Program-made: the position numbers and the translations under genes | Shown here: in pieces, positions 25,732 to 35,072 of the stretch | How positions within the stretch are numbered: the first letter of the stretch is position 1 | Layout: the number at the start of each line of letters is the position of its first letter | Assembly (NCBI GenBank): GCA_043777375.1 | Contig: JAYWHX010000130.1 | Location: forward strand, 47,815-111,814 | DNA: 64,000 bases | From: TH-plancto1 sp043777375 | Lineage (GTDB): Bacteria > Planctomycetota > Planctomycetia > Planctomycetales > Planctomycetaceae | Direction: 5' to 3' | The notes under the pieces: generated by a model | What the model was told of the DNA's origin: nothing | The model's database searches: none | What the model saw: only the letters and a program-made list of their open reading frames with translations

Positions 25732-28329
25732 ATGACAACGCTTCTTCGAATTTTGCTGTGCGGTCTTGTGGTGCTGGCTCCTTGGCTTTGTGGAGCTGTC
25801 ACCGCGAGGCCGCATTTTGTTTTAGGTGCCGCCCTAGTCGGCATTGCCTTAGCTCGGTTTATTCAAAACTTGTTTCGGTCAGGCAATCCTCGATCGCAGG
25901 GCATCCCCACGGCCTTACTCGTGCCAATCGGATTCCTCCTTATTGGAGTTTGGCAACTTTTCCCACAGGGTGGCGGGAATCCTCTCGCTGGGCTCAAATC
26001 CACACCTCTGGGCGACTTAATTCCTGCCTTGGTTGCATCTCCCGAGATTTCCGGATTTGCTCAGGGACTTCGAACGCTCTCCCCGACTTCCACACAGCTG
26101 GTGCTCGCGCAGATCGCTTTGGCAACTCTGGCCTTCTGGTTGAGCTTCGAGCTGTACGAAGACAGCAGTAGTCGTCGTTGGCTGTATATGATCCTGGCCT
26201 TAAACGGCCTCGCAGTGACGGGTTTTGGGATTGCTCAACAACTGACATGGAACGGCAAACTCTTCTGGACAATCCCACTGCGCTATGGTGGGAGCCCGTT
26301 CGGTCCTTTCGTCAATCGAAATAATGGGGCGGGTTATCTGCTCCTGACTTTCGCCTGTGCCATCGCCAGCCTGATGGCCGCCTGGTTTCCCTTCGGGTTG
26401 GGGCGTAAGCCGACCCGCTCTGGATCGTGGAGGGAAAGACTGTCGGGGCTGCAGTTGCGATTCATCGGGAACCTGACTCCCGAAGTCCTGCTGTCGGCCT
26501 TCTCGGTGGCGGTGATCGCCATCGGCATCCTGATGTCACTGTCGAGAGCTGGACTCGTGGGCTTGCTGACTGCGGTCTTGGTTTTGATTCCAGCAATGAA
26601 TCGCTGGCGAACCCAGATGCTGGTCATTGTGGTCGCACTGGTCAGCCTGACCTACGCCGGACTGATCGGGCTCGGACAGATGGCTCGCATCGCAGATCGA
26701 CTGGATTCGACCAAGAGCGTGTCAGCTGCCTTGCAGGGACGTGTCGAGCACTGGAAAGAGGTCGGTTCCCTCATCCAAGACTTTCCCGCGACGGGCAGTG
26801 GCTGGGGCACTTACTCTCAGGTGAACGCGGTCTATCTCTCACGAAGTCAGGACACTTGGTTTCAGCATGCCGAGAACCAATACATCGAGGTCCTGGCGGA
26901 AGCGGGAGTCGCTGGGTTCGCCCTACTCACGACGGGTTTTCTTCTGATCGCGTACGCCTCAGCACGAGCCATACGCTCAGACCAAGAAGGCCGCATGCTG
27001 GCGACTGGCCTGTGTGGTCTGCTCTCGACAGCAGCCATCTCAACGATCTCGCTGACCGATTTCAGCCTCTCGATCGGAAGCATTGTCCTCACATTCGCCG
27101 TACTGGCGGGCACTGTCTGCTCGCCGTATTCCAAAACCTCTGCGGTGTCTCACTGGATTTTGTTTGCAACCGGCCGACCACAATGGCGATTTCTGGTGAG
27201 CATCGGATTACTGCTGACCTCCGGTTTCGCCCTGTACAAGGTCGGGGCAGCTGCTGAAGTGGAGACAGTCGTCAATTCAATTCCACCGGAGAGCGATCAC
27301 CCCACACTCGACATCCCTGAATGCGACAAAATCCTGGCGAGTCTCTTTGATCAAAAACTTCGCCATCCCGAACTGCCTGAAGTCTACGCAGCCTTGGGTG
27401 ATCTCTACATCTATCGATATCGGCGAATGATGTACGACGAGTTGTTGAAACAATCAGAGGCAAAAGCACTCGGAACCCATGCGGTCTGGGCGACGACTCA
27501 TCTGGAACGTCTGGATGCGGTGATCTCTAATCTCAGGCTCAGTGGAGACTCGATCGAAGAACTGAAACTGCGAGAGCGACCTGCAATCCTGCAAAATCTG
27601 TCCCCGGCCTGGGATGCCCTCAACGAGTGCGTTCGATTGGATCCTCTCCATCGAGGCGTTTCCATGCCACGAGCCTGGCTGGCACACATCCTGAATGAAC
27701 CGTCTGCTTCTGTGGCCCGTGATCTGGCAATGTTCGTGGGCACCAGTGACTCAGAAGTTCTGTTCCAGGCAGGTCAGCTTTCCCAAAGAATCCATCAGCC
27801 GGAAACCAACATTCGCAGTTGGAAGCGTTGCCTCGAGATTTCCGATCGCTGGTCTGCAAAGATCTGGAATGAAGCCACCCTGTCTCGCGATGAAAGCGAA
27901 ACATTGACCCTGTACCCAGATCGACTTGGATGCCTGCTGGCCATCGCCGAATTGCCGAGTCAGCTCCCGGTCCGCCGGGAGATCCTGGATCGTTGCAAAA
28001 CCATCGCATCAAACGACCCAGATGCAACGGCTTTCTCCATGGCCCATTTACATGTGCTGCTGGGCGATTTCACCAGCGCGGCGGAGTTCTATATGACAGC
28101 GATCCAGGAGTCTCCCTATGACATTGAACTTCGCCTTGAGGCTTCCATGATTCTTGAGCGAGCAGATCGTCTGGAGGATGCCCGCACTATCGTGGGGGTC
28201 GCCCGGGCACTTGCCCCTGGTCGCCGCGACGCCCAAGACAGGTTCGAGTCGCTCATTGCGAGAGAACGCGAGAACGCGAAAAAGACTCAAGATGACGAGA
28301 ACTCTCTTCTTTCACCAAAAAACCGTTGA
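25732..28329 (+). CDS. O-antigen ligase/polymerase fused to a TPR domain
   Basis: 865 residues. The N-terminal 500 hold about twelve transmembrane helices and a large periplasmic loop containing GRVEHWKEVGSLIQDFPATGSGWGTY and the HAENQYIEVLAEAGVAG patch, the signature of the Wzy_C/O-antigen-ligase family. The C-terminal 350 residues form a soluble, helical TPR-like region. Family members join glycan chains or attach them to a lipid or protein outside the membrane. A second polymerase-like protein (41026-42390) lies in the same block, so one may polymerise and the other ligate; which does which is not visible. Confidence 0.88.
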   Translation: MTTLLRILLCGLVVLAPWLCGAVTARPHFVLGAALVGIALARFIQNLFRSGNPRSQGIPTALLVPIGFLLIGVWQLFPQGGGNPLAGLKSTPLGDLIPALVASPEISGFAQGLRTLSPTSTQLVLAQIALATLAFWLSFELYEDSSSRRWLYMILALNGLAVTGFGIAQQLTWNGKLFWTIPLRYGGSPFGPFVNRNNGAGYLLLTFACAIASLMAAWFPFGLGRKPTRSGSWRERLSGLQLRFIGNLTPEVLLSAFSVAVIAIGILMSLSRAGLVGLLTAVLVLIPAMNRWRTQMLVIVVALVSLTYAGLIGLGQMARIADRLDSTKSVSAALQGRVEHWKEVGSLIQDFPATGSGWGTYSQVNAVYLSRSQDTWFQHAENQYIEVLAEAGVAGFALLTTGFLLIAYASARAIRSDQEGRMLATGLCGLLSTAAISTISLTDFSLSIGSIVLTFAVLAGTVCSPYSKTSAVSHWILFATGRPQWRFLVSIGLLLTSGFALYKVGAAAEVETVVNSIPPESDHPTLDIPECDKILASLFDQKLRHPELPEVYAALGDLYIYRYRRMMYDELLKQSEAKALGTHAVWATTHLERLDAVISNLRLSGDSIEELKLRERPAILQNLSPAWDALNECVRLDPLHRGVSMPRAWLAHILNEPSASVARDLAMFVGTSDSEVLFQAGQLSQRIHQPETNIRSWKRCLEISDRWSAKIWNEATLSRDESETLTLYPDRLGCLLAIAELPSQLPVRREILDRCKTIASNDPDATAFSMAHLHVLLGDFTSAAEFYMTAIQESPYDIELRLEASMILERADRLEDARTIVGVARALAPGRRDAQDRFESLIARERENAKKTQDDENSLLSPKNR

Positions 28330-28546
28330 AATCGGTAAACTCCAACGTCATCCTGAATGCCCTGGAACGAAACTTGGAATCTTGTGAACGGAAAAGGACG
28401 AAGAACCTCCCTAGGCGGTATCTTCCGCTTCTTCGAACTGGCAGCACGAGACGGATGCGATGGGCACTTCCTAGATGTCGCCCCAACGGATTGGTCAGCC
28501 CTCAATGACCAGCACGCCAATCATATCGGTCCGCTAGGAAACGAGG

Positions 28547-30058
28547 TTGACCTTGAGTGTGAGCCCCTTGGCACTGACATTCTTCACTGCCATCGCCAGT
28601 GCGGCTGTCGTTGCACCACTGGTGATTTCGCTCATGTGGCGTTGGCGGATCCTCGACGCCCCGGATGGCGTTCGGAAGCTGCATGGGCGGACTGTTCCGC
28701 TGGCAGGAGGGTTGGCCGTATTTGCTGGTTGCCTGGTCGCTCTGGCCGTCACATTCCAAGCGTTTCCCCGCTTTCTGAATGAAGATTCCGGTCATCTGCT
28801 CTTTCTCGCAGGTCTGGCATGTGCCTGCTTATGGGTGTGCGTTCTGGGAGTGATCGATGATCGGGGGCTCTTGCGAGGTCGCCAGAAGTTCGTCGGTCAG
28901 GTGATCGCAGCCTTGATGATTACTGCGAGTGGGTGTGTGATTTCTCGCTTAGAGTTTATGAGTGCCTCACTCGAACTTGGCATGCTCTCGGTCCCGTTCA
29001 CAATCTTCTGGCTGGTCGGAGCCATCAATGCAGTGAACTTGATTGACGGGGTTGATGGCCTGGCCACATCGATTGGAACAGTACTCAGTGGGACACTCAC
29101 CCTGATGGCCTTAATCACGGGGCACGACCTGGAAGCCATTCTGGCGGTCGCCCTCTGCGGATCGCTCATCGGCTTCCTCCCCTACAACTTTCCCCACGCC
29201 CGGATCTTCCTCGGCGATACGGGAAGCATGCTGATTGGTTTATTGCTCGGGACATTGGCACTTCGCTCATCGGTGAAGTCACAGGCGACGCTCACCCTGG
29301 CTGCCCCTGTGGCTGTGCTGTCCATCCTGATTTTTGATGTAGGCATGGCAATTCTGCGTCGAAAATTGACCGGCCGCAGTCTCTACTCCACCGATCGGGG
29401 CCACCTGCACCATCGGCTGACCCAACTTGGTTTCCCTCCTGTGGGTGTCGTCCTGTTTGTAAGCCTGGCGTGTGCGCTGTGCGGTGCCGGAGCTTTGGCG
29501 AGCCTGGTCTACCGCAGTGAATGGGTTGCGATCTCGGTTGCTGGAACAGTGATTCTCAGTTGCGTCGCGGCGAAAGTGTTTGGGCATAGCGAATTTCGGC
29601 TTCTTCTGAGTCGTTCAAAAGGCTTCCTGCGATCGCTGTTCCGCCTGCCTTCACCTTGTGGGGCCAGGGGATCGCAGTCGGCCTTGCAGATTCAGGGGCA
29701 CCTGAATTGGACCCCCGTCTGGACAGAGTTGAAGGAATTCGCGCAAGGGGTCGACCTGGTCCGCATCGAACTCCAGATCAGCGCCCCTCGAGCTCACGAA
29801 CACTACCATGCCGAATGGTCCCGCAGGAGCGTGGAAGCCGACCGGCAATGGCGAATCACAGCTCCAGTCACTGCTGAGGGGATGATCGTCGGTCACATTA
29901 GCCTCAGTGGAGAATTGGATCAGTCCTCACAAATGAGTCCAGTCGAGCAAATCTCCGAAATCGTGAATGGGTTGAAGCCGATCGAAGTCCAAATTGAGGA
30001 TTTGCTTGGCAATGTGATCCCCCCGAGCCCGACCGCCCAAGCCAGCGCCGCTGCATGA
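28547..30058 (+). CDS. Polyprenyl-phosphate sugar-1-phosphate transferase (WecA-like) with C-terminal extension
   Basis: 503 residues. The first 360 form a WecA/TagO-like membrane enzyme with DAPDGVRKLHGRTVPLAGG, GVIDDRGLLRGRQKF, NAVNLIDGVDGLATSIG, FLGDTGSMLIG and the DRGHLHHRL loop, all key Asp and His residues present. It should load the first sugar onto undecaprenyl phosphate for the block's glycan. The last 130 residues are an extra soluble domain (about 375-480) of alternating strands, not part of the usual enzyme. Starts are TTG 28547, TTG 28553 or GTG 28559, all near a GAGG; the first is given. The gap before it is 217 bases with no gene. Confidence 0.88.
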   Translation: MTLSVSPLALTFFTAIASAAVVAPLVISLMWRWRILDAPDGVRKLHGRTVPLAGGLAVFAGCLVALAVTFQAFPRFLNEDSGHLLFLAGLACACLWVCVLGVIDDRGLLRGRQKFVGQVIAALMITASGCVISRLEFMSASLELGMLSVPFTIFWLVGAINAVNLIDGVDGLATSIGTVLSGTLTLMALITGHDLEAILAVALCGSLIGFLPYNFPHARIFLGDTGSMLIGLLLGTLALRSSVKSQATLTLAAPVAVLSILIFDVGMAILRRKLTGRSLYSTDRGHLHHRLTQLGFPPVGVVLFVSLACALCGAGALASLVYRSEWVAISVAGTVILSCVAAKVFGHSEFRLLLSRSKGFLRSLFRLPSPCGARGSQSALQIQGHLNWTPVWTELKEFAQGVDLVRIELQISAPRAHEHYHAEWSRRSVEADRQWRITAPVTAEGMIVGHISLSGELDQSSQMSPVEQISEIVNGLKPIEVQIEDLLGNVIPPSPTAQASAAA

Positions 30059-30257
30059 GATACGTTTCGATACTCTGAATCTTACGATACCACTGGCGTG
30101 TGGATTTTTGTCACGTCGGGATCGGTTCACGAGACGAACTGGGTCTGGACTTTTCAGTCCACGATCCGTCACAATGGATAACTGAACTTCACTGTCGGCC
30201 TAGGGATTTGACTCCCCAGTGTCACCGAGAAGAACGAAGTGCGCGCCGCCTACCCCC

Positions 30258-30809
30258 ATGCCTCTCCTCTCAAAAGAAATCGACCTGTTTCCTGACCACC
30301 TTCTGGCAAATCAGCCAAAAGACGGGCAATGGTGGGCGATGTACACTCTCGCTCGTCGTGAAAAAGAACTGATGCGACGTTTGCTGTCCCGTCAAATCCC
30401 GTTCTACAGTCCAGTTTTCGAACAGGTCTACCGCTCCCCCGCTGGTCGACTGCGGTCCAGTTTTCTGCCGCTCTTCTCGAACTACGTCTTCATTTACGGG
30501 GAAGAGTTGGATCGCTACGCAGCTGTGTCGACCGGTTGCGTCTCGCGTTGTATTGAGATCCCAGATCAAGCGGGCCTGCTTCTCGACTTGCGAAACGTCC
30601 ATCAGCTGGTGAACACCGGGCTCGACGTCACCGCTGAGTCGAAGCTGGTCCCCGGTGAAAGAGTCCGCGTCAAAAATGGTCCACTGGAAGGGCAGATCGG
30701 CACTGTCATCGAACGCCGGGGACAGACGCGACTGCTCGTGACAGTCAACTTTCTGCAACAAGGTGCTTCGATTGAGATCGAAGGGTTTGATCTCGAACCG
30801 TGGATTTGA
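30258..30809 (+). CDS. NusG-like transcription elongation factor (UpxY/RfaH-type)
   Basis: 183 residues from ATG 30258. The N-terminal NGN domain starts WWAMYTLARREKELMRRLLS and contains FLPLFSNYVFIYG; the C-terminal KOW domain is PGERVRVKNGPLEGQIGTVI. Specialised NusG paralogues inside polysaccharide loci let RNA polymerase run through long operons, acting early in the cluster as UpxY and RfaH do. Its place in a 38-kb single-direction block fits that role. A canonical ops pause element was not found upstream. The frame is open to 30219, but the later ATG gives a normal N-terminus. Confidence 0.9.
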   Translation: MPLLSKEIDLFPDHLLANQPKDGQWWAMYTLARREKELMRRLLSRQIPFYSPVFEQVYRSPAGRLRSSFLPLFSNYVFIYGEELDRYAAVSTGCVSRCIEIPDQAGLLLDLRNVHQLVNTGLDVTAESKLVPGERVRVKNGPLEGQIGTVIERRGQTRLLVTVNFLQQGASIEIEGFDLEPWI

Positions 30810-30876
30810 AAGCCTGTCACAACCTGTGTCGCCCCCTCTTGAAACGAATCGCCCAGTGAAATCACTCGAAGCGACC

Positions 30877-31722
30877 ATGCCGTCCGCCGCCGAGCTGGAT
30901 TCCGCCGCAGGAATCGTAATCGAACCGCGATCTGGATGGGCCGCGCTCGATTTGCCGGAACTCTGGCGACATCGAGAGCTGGCCTACTATCTCGCATGGA
31001 GAGATATCAAGGTCCGCTACAAGCAGACGGTGTTGGGGGCAGCCTGGGCCGTCTTGCAGCCATTGATGACAATGCTCATGTTCAGCATCTTCTTTGGGCG
31101 ACTGGGGCGAATGAGTGAGCGGACCGATGTCCCTTACCCAATTTTCGTCTACGTCGCCCTGCTGCCTTGGCAGTTTTTCTCCTTCTGCGTCATGCAGTGC
31201 AGCCAGAGTTTGATTTCCAGCGCCAACCTGATCAGCAAGGTCTACTTTCCCCGGTTGCTGGTTCCCTTGGCGACTGTTGGTGTTGGCATCCTGGATCTGG
31301 CTGTCGCCTCACTCCTGCTTGTGGGACTGATGATTCATTACCAGTACCCTCCGACACGGTCGTTCTGCCTGCTCCCCCTGCTCTGCTTTGGACTGCTCAT
31401 CGCGAGTGTCGGAGTGGGAACACTGCTTTCGGCACTCACTGTGACTTATCGAGATCTCCGGTACGTCGTACCGTTCATGACTCAGTTGTGGATGCTCGCC
31501 AGCCCGGTTGCGTATTCGCTCGAGATCATCCCCCTCGAATGGCGTTTGGTGTACTGCCTGAATCCCATCGCTGGTTTGATCGGCGGATTTCGATCGAGCC
31601 TGTTGGGCAAGCCAATCCAATGGGACTGCCTGGGCGTATCGATGGCCAGCAGCATCGTGATCTTCCTGCTGGGTGCCTTCTACTTCCGCAGAGTGGAACG
31701 GCGATTCGCCGACATCGTGTAA
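30877..31722 (+). CDS. wzm: ABC-2 type polysaccharide exporter permease (Wzm-like)
   Basis: 281 residues with six transmembrane helices. The entrance LAWRDIKVRYKQTVLGAAWAVLQPL (about 45-69) is the hallmark of Wzm/TagG/KpsM-type permeases, and VPFMTQLWMLASPVAYSLEIIP (near 205) is the matching late motif. It should form the membrane channel that exports the undecaprenyl-linked glycan. Paired with the Wzt-like ATPase 97 bases downstream. The start ATG 30877 gives the usual length; a GTG at 30856 is possible. Confidence 0.93.
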   Translation: MPSAAELDSAAGIVIEPRSGWAALDLPELWRHRELAYYLAWRDIKVRYKQTVLGAAWAVLQPLMTMLMFSIFFGRLGRMSERTDVPYPIFVYVALLPWQFFSFCVMQCSQSLISSANLISKVYFPRLLVPLATVGVGILDLAVASLLLVGLMIHYQYPPTRSFCLLPLLCFGLLIASVGVGTLLSALTVTYRDLRYVVPFMTQLWMLASPVAYSLEIIPLEWRLVYCLNPIAGLIGGFRSSLLGKPIQWDCLGVSMASSIVIFLLGAFYFRRVERRFADIV

Positions 31723-31819
31723 CGGAGATTTCAGTCTCAGGGCTCCATGTTCTGGAACACCCCTGAATCTCCCGGGATTCCCCTTCGCCGAAGCTCGTCG
31801 CTCAGAATTCAAATTCTTC

Positions 31820-33115
31820 ATGCCTCAACCCGCCATCCTCGTGGAGAACCTCGGAAAACGATTTCAAATCGGACTCCGGGAAGAAGCGTCGAAAACGCTC
31901 CGCGAAGCAATCGTCGACTGGGCCAAGGCTCCTCTGCAACGACTGCGTTCCATGTCTGGAACTGCTGACGAAGCGGCATCCTTCTGGGCCGTTCGGAACC
32001 TCTCCTTTGAAGTTCAACCGGGCGATGTCCTCGCCGTCATCGGACGCAACGGTGCCGGAAAGAGCACGCTGCTGAAACTCCTCTCAAGGATCACCGAACC
32101 GACAGAAGGGCGAGCTGTGATTCGCGGACGAGTCGCCAGCCTGCTGGAGGTCGGAACCGGCTTCCATAATGAGCTCACGGGGCGCGAGAATATCTTTCTC
32201 AACGGAGCCATTCTCGGGATGCAAAAATCCGAGATCGTCCGCAAGTTTGATGAGATCGTGGCCTTCTCCGGCGTGGAGAAATTCCTCGACACTCCCATCA
32301 AACGTTACTCGTCAGGGATGAAAGTTCGTCTGGCATTCTCGGTCGCGGCACACCTCGAACCCCAAATTCTCATCATCGACGAAGTCCTCGCCGTGGGTGA
32401 CCACGAGTTCCAGCAGCGATGCCTGGGAAAGATGCAGGACGTGGCCGCTGCCGGCCGAACAGTCCTGTTCGTCAGCCACAACATGGCCGCCGTGCGACGC
32501 CTGTGCAATAAAGCCATTCGACTCGAACGCGGACAGCTCATTGACTCTGGACCCGCAGGGCAACAGGTTGACGCGTACACTCGTGAGGTGACACAACGGG
32601 CCAAGGCATCCGACCTCAATACCCGACAGGATCGAACCGGAAACGGCCAGGTCCGCATTACCTCCGTCGACCTTTTGTCGAGTACCGACTCTGTCCCAAT
32701 CTCCACAATCGGCGTCGGGCAACCGTTATCAATCCGCATCGACTACGAAGGGGTGGGGGATTTCATGAGTCCCTGTATCCATATCGCCATCAACAATGAC
32801 ATTGGTGTTTCCGCCACATATCTCTGCAGCCGATTGACGGCCGAACTCCCCGGTCGACTTCCCGCTGTGGGCCGACTTCAATGCTTCATTCCAGAGGTCC
32901 CATTGGCAGTCGGGACCTATACGATTGATGTCTGCCTGCAATCGGGCGATACCACCTGCGATCACGTCTTGGCTGTGGCCGATTTGTCGATTGCTGAAGA
33001 TTCGTTTTACCCGACGGGCATTGTTCCGCCGGCTGCCTATGGGGCATTCCTGATTCATCAACGCTGGTCTTTACAAGATCCCACCGAATCCGGGGAAAGG
33101 CTGGCCCCGTCATGA
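31820..33115 (+). CDS. wzt: ABC exporter ATPase with C-terminal glycan-binding extension (Wzt-like)
   Basis: 431 residues from ATG 31820. Residues 1-260 form the ATPase: Walker A GRNGAGKSTLL, signature YSSGMKVRLAF, Walker B ILIIDEVLAVGD and switch His in FVSHNMAA. The remaining 150 residues match the layout of the Wzt C-terminal carbohydrate-binding domain, an immunoglobulin-like sandwich that in E. coli O8/O9a recognises the capped chain end before export. This implies a terminal cap is made by one of the transferases or methyltransferases in the block. Its ATGA overlap with the next methyltransferase fits that idea. Confidence 0.92.
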   Translation: MPQPAILVENLGKRFQIGLREEASKTLREAIVDWAKAPLQRLRSMSGTADEAASFWAVRNLSFEVQPGDVLAVIGRNGAGKSTLLKLLSRITEPTEGRAVIRGRVASLLEVGTGFHNELTGRENIFLNGAILGMQKSEIVRKFDEIVAFSGVEKFLDTPIKRYSSGMKVRLAFSVAAHLEPQILIIDEVLAVGDHEFQQRCLGKMQDVAAAGRTVLFVSHNMAAVRRLCNKAIRLERGQLIDSGPAGQQVDAYTREVTQRAKASDLNTRQDRTGNGQVRITSVDLLSSTDSVPISTIGVGQPLSIRIDYEGVGDFMSPCIHIAINNDIGVSATYLCSRLTAELPGRLPAVGRLQCFIPEVPLAVGTYTIDVCLQSGDTTCDHVLAVADLSIAEDSFYPTGIVPPAAYGAFLIHQRWSLQDPTESGERLAPS

Positions 33116-34164
33116 CGACCGCCCGTGATTCTTCTCTGGATTCCAACGTTCCTGGAAAACACATCTCTCGAGTCTGCGATTATTGCGGGCATGGCTCTGC
33201 AGAGATGTATTTCGTGGAAGAGCGGATGATCGGGATTGGAGAAAAGTTCCCATACGCACGCTGCCAGGGTTGTCAGTCCATTGTCTTGTTGGAGATTCCC
33301 CACGAACTGTCCGCCTATTACCCGACGAACTATTATTCGTATGTCCCAGTAGAACCGAAGCGGACTCTGAGTGGCTGGCGGCGCCCCCTGGCACTTCTCC
33401 GCAATCAGTCCGTCCTCTTCGGAACCAAAGGCCTCGGAGCCGTCTTGGCACGCTTCCGCAACCACTGGCAGTCGAGCCAGATTGGCCCATGGATTCAGCA
33501 CTCCCCCGTCCAGAATTTCGACGCTCGCGTCTTGGACGTTGGATGTGGCAGCGGAAACCGCCTGTGCCGCATGCATGAGGTCGGCTACTCACGTCTTGTC
33601 GGTATTGACCCGTTCATCGCCGGGGACCGCCAGATCCGACCTGGACTGACCATCCGCAAGCAATCGCTCGAACAAGTTGCTGATGGGCCGTACGACCTGA
33701 TTATGCTTCATCATTCACTCGAGCACATGACTCAGCATGATGCGGCCATGAACACAATCAAACGGTTGCTGTCTCCTCAAGGAGCCTGTCTGATTCGAAT
33801 CCCGTTAGCCGACAACAGCTTGATCGAACAGTACGGGACTCGCTGGGTGGAGTGGGACGCTCCTCGGCATCTCGTCCTGCACTCCACTGAGAGCTTTCGC
33901 CGCCTTGCCCATCGCACTGGATTTCAAATTCATCGAATCGACTGGGATTCCGATCGATTCGGTTACTGGGCGAGTGAGCTTTATACACGAGGGATCTCAC
34001 TCATCGATCCAACGACATCTGAGTTCCGAAAGCCCGAAGACCATTTCAGTGCTGAGGAACTTCAGCGGTTCGATGCACAAGCCCGGGATGACAACCAGAA
34101 CTCCCGTGCGTGTCGTGCGGCATTCTGGTTGACACATTCTTCGAGTCCCCCTGCCCTCCAATAA
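33112..34164 (+). CDS. Class I SAM methyltransferase with N-terminal zinc ribbon
   Basis: 350 residues. The N-terminus has two Cys pairs (CDYCG and CQGC, about residues 22-60) typical of zinc-ribbon-led sugar methyltransferases. Motif I is VLDVGCGSGNRLCRM (about 141), then DLIMLHHSLEHM near 200. It is coupled to the Wzt gene by ATGA and to the next glycosyltransferase by TAATG. In ABC-exported O-antigens, a chain-end methyl group stops elongation and is read by the Wzt C-terminal domain; this protein is the best positioned candidate for such a cap, which is inference. Confidence 0.85.
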   Translation: MTTARDSSLDSNVPGKHISRVCDYCGHGSAEMYFVEERMIGIGEKFPYARCQGCQSIVLLEIPHELSAYYPTNYYSYVPVEPKRTLSGWRRPLALLRNQSVLFGTKGLGAVLARFRNHWQSSQIGPWIQHSPVQNFDARVLDVGCGSGNRLCRMHEVGYSRLVGIDPFIAGDRQIRPGLTIRKQSLEQVADGPYDLIMLHHSLEHMTQHDAAMNTIKRLLSPQGACLIRIPLADNSLIEQYGTRWVEWDAPRHLVLHSTESFRRLAHRTGFQIHRIDWDSDRFGYWASELYTRGISLIDPTTSEFRKPEDHFSAEELQRFDAQARDDNQNSRACRAAFWLTHSSSPPALQ

Positions 34165-35072
34165 TGCCCGATCGGATCGCCCTCGTTGTCCCAGTCTTCA
34201 ACGGAGAGAGGTACCTCCCCGCACTTCTGGATTCCATCCGGACTCAGGGGATCTCGCTTCAAACGATTCTGGTCGACAATGGCTCCACGGACCAAGGTAT
34301 CTCGCATGCGGTCTCCCATGACCAGTCATTGATCGTCCTGCGTCAGGTTCGGAACGAAGGCTTCGGTGCCGCTTGTAACGCTGGGATTCGCAGGGCACTG
34401 AGCGACGGGGCCGAATGGGTGTTCGTCTTGAACCAGGATCTCATTCTGGAGCAACATGCACTCCGGCAGGCTGTGGCTGCGGCGGAAGCGAACCCCCGCA
34501 TCGGCTTCCTGGGGCTCTTCCAACTCAACTATGACGGAAGCGGCCTGGACCCGATCTTCAGGCAGTATTTACCTCCCGCGTATGGAGACGATCTGCTGTT
34601 GCGAACACCACACATCAGCTATTTGGTTTCGTTTGTTCCCGCAGCGGCGATCTTGCTTCGACGTGACTGCCTCCTCGAACAGGGCGCGTTTGATCCGCTC
34701 TACTTCATGTATCTGGAAGACCGCGATCTGTGCCACCGACTGCTGACAAGCGGCTGGAAAATCGCGATCTCGACCTCCGCCCGTGTCAGGCACGACTGCG
34801 GCCAGGTGCGGGCTGAAAAGAGCTTCCGCTGGAACCTGAACTGGTATCTCAGCCGCACGCTGTACCATTTGAAGTCCAGCCCGCGTTCACTGCCCGTGGC
34901 GTACGTGACAGCGCTCAAACACCTGCTTCCTCGGTGGTCGCTGACCGAGGCATTCCACTGGGGTGTCGCGTGGTGCCGCTCTCTCGGACTGGCGGGAAAG
35001 CTGTCGAGACACCGTTTGAGCGTCCCGGAAGTCGGAAGTCCCAACCACGTCGACCGAGCGACACACTCATGA
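34164..35072 (+). CDS. Family 2 glycosyltransferase
   Basis: 302 residues from ATG 34164 (TAATG overlap). GT-A fold features are IALVVPVFNGERYLPALLDS, TILVDNGSTDQG, and NQDLILEQHAL in place of the usual DxD, followed by LYFMYLEDRDLCHRL and RVRHDCGQVR. The layout matches rhamnosyltransferase-type enzymes with a short C-terminal membrane-associated helix. The donor sugar cannot be told. It ends in ATGA with the next transferase. Confidence 0.85.
   Translation: MPDRIALVVPVFNGERYLPALLDSIRTQGISLQTILVDNGSTDQGISHAVSHDQSLIVLRQVRNEGFGAACNAGIRRALSDGAEWVFVLNQDLILEQHALRQAVAAAEANPRIGFLGLFQLNYDGSGLDPIFRQYLPPAYGDDLLLRTPHISYLVSFVPAAAILLRRDCLLEQGAFDPLYFMYLEDRDLCHRLLTSGWKIAISTSARVRHDCGQVRAEKSFRWNLNWYLSRTLYHLKSSPRSLPVAYVTALKHLLPRWSLTEAFHWGVAWCRSLGLAGKLSRHRLSVPEVGSPNHVDRATHS

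Noticed and set aside
28411..28430. A GGCGGTA sequence resembling the RfaH ops element upstream of the WecA-like gene
   Set aside because: Only the first seven bases match the ops consensus, which is expected several times by chance in 64 kb, and it lies after five genes of the block and away from the NusG-like gene.
28357..28782. 141-codon plus-strand frame overlapping the start of the WecA-like gene
   Set aside because: It overlaps the conserved catalytic part of that gene in another frame and resembles no protein.
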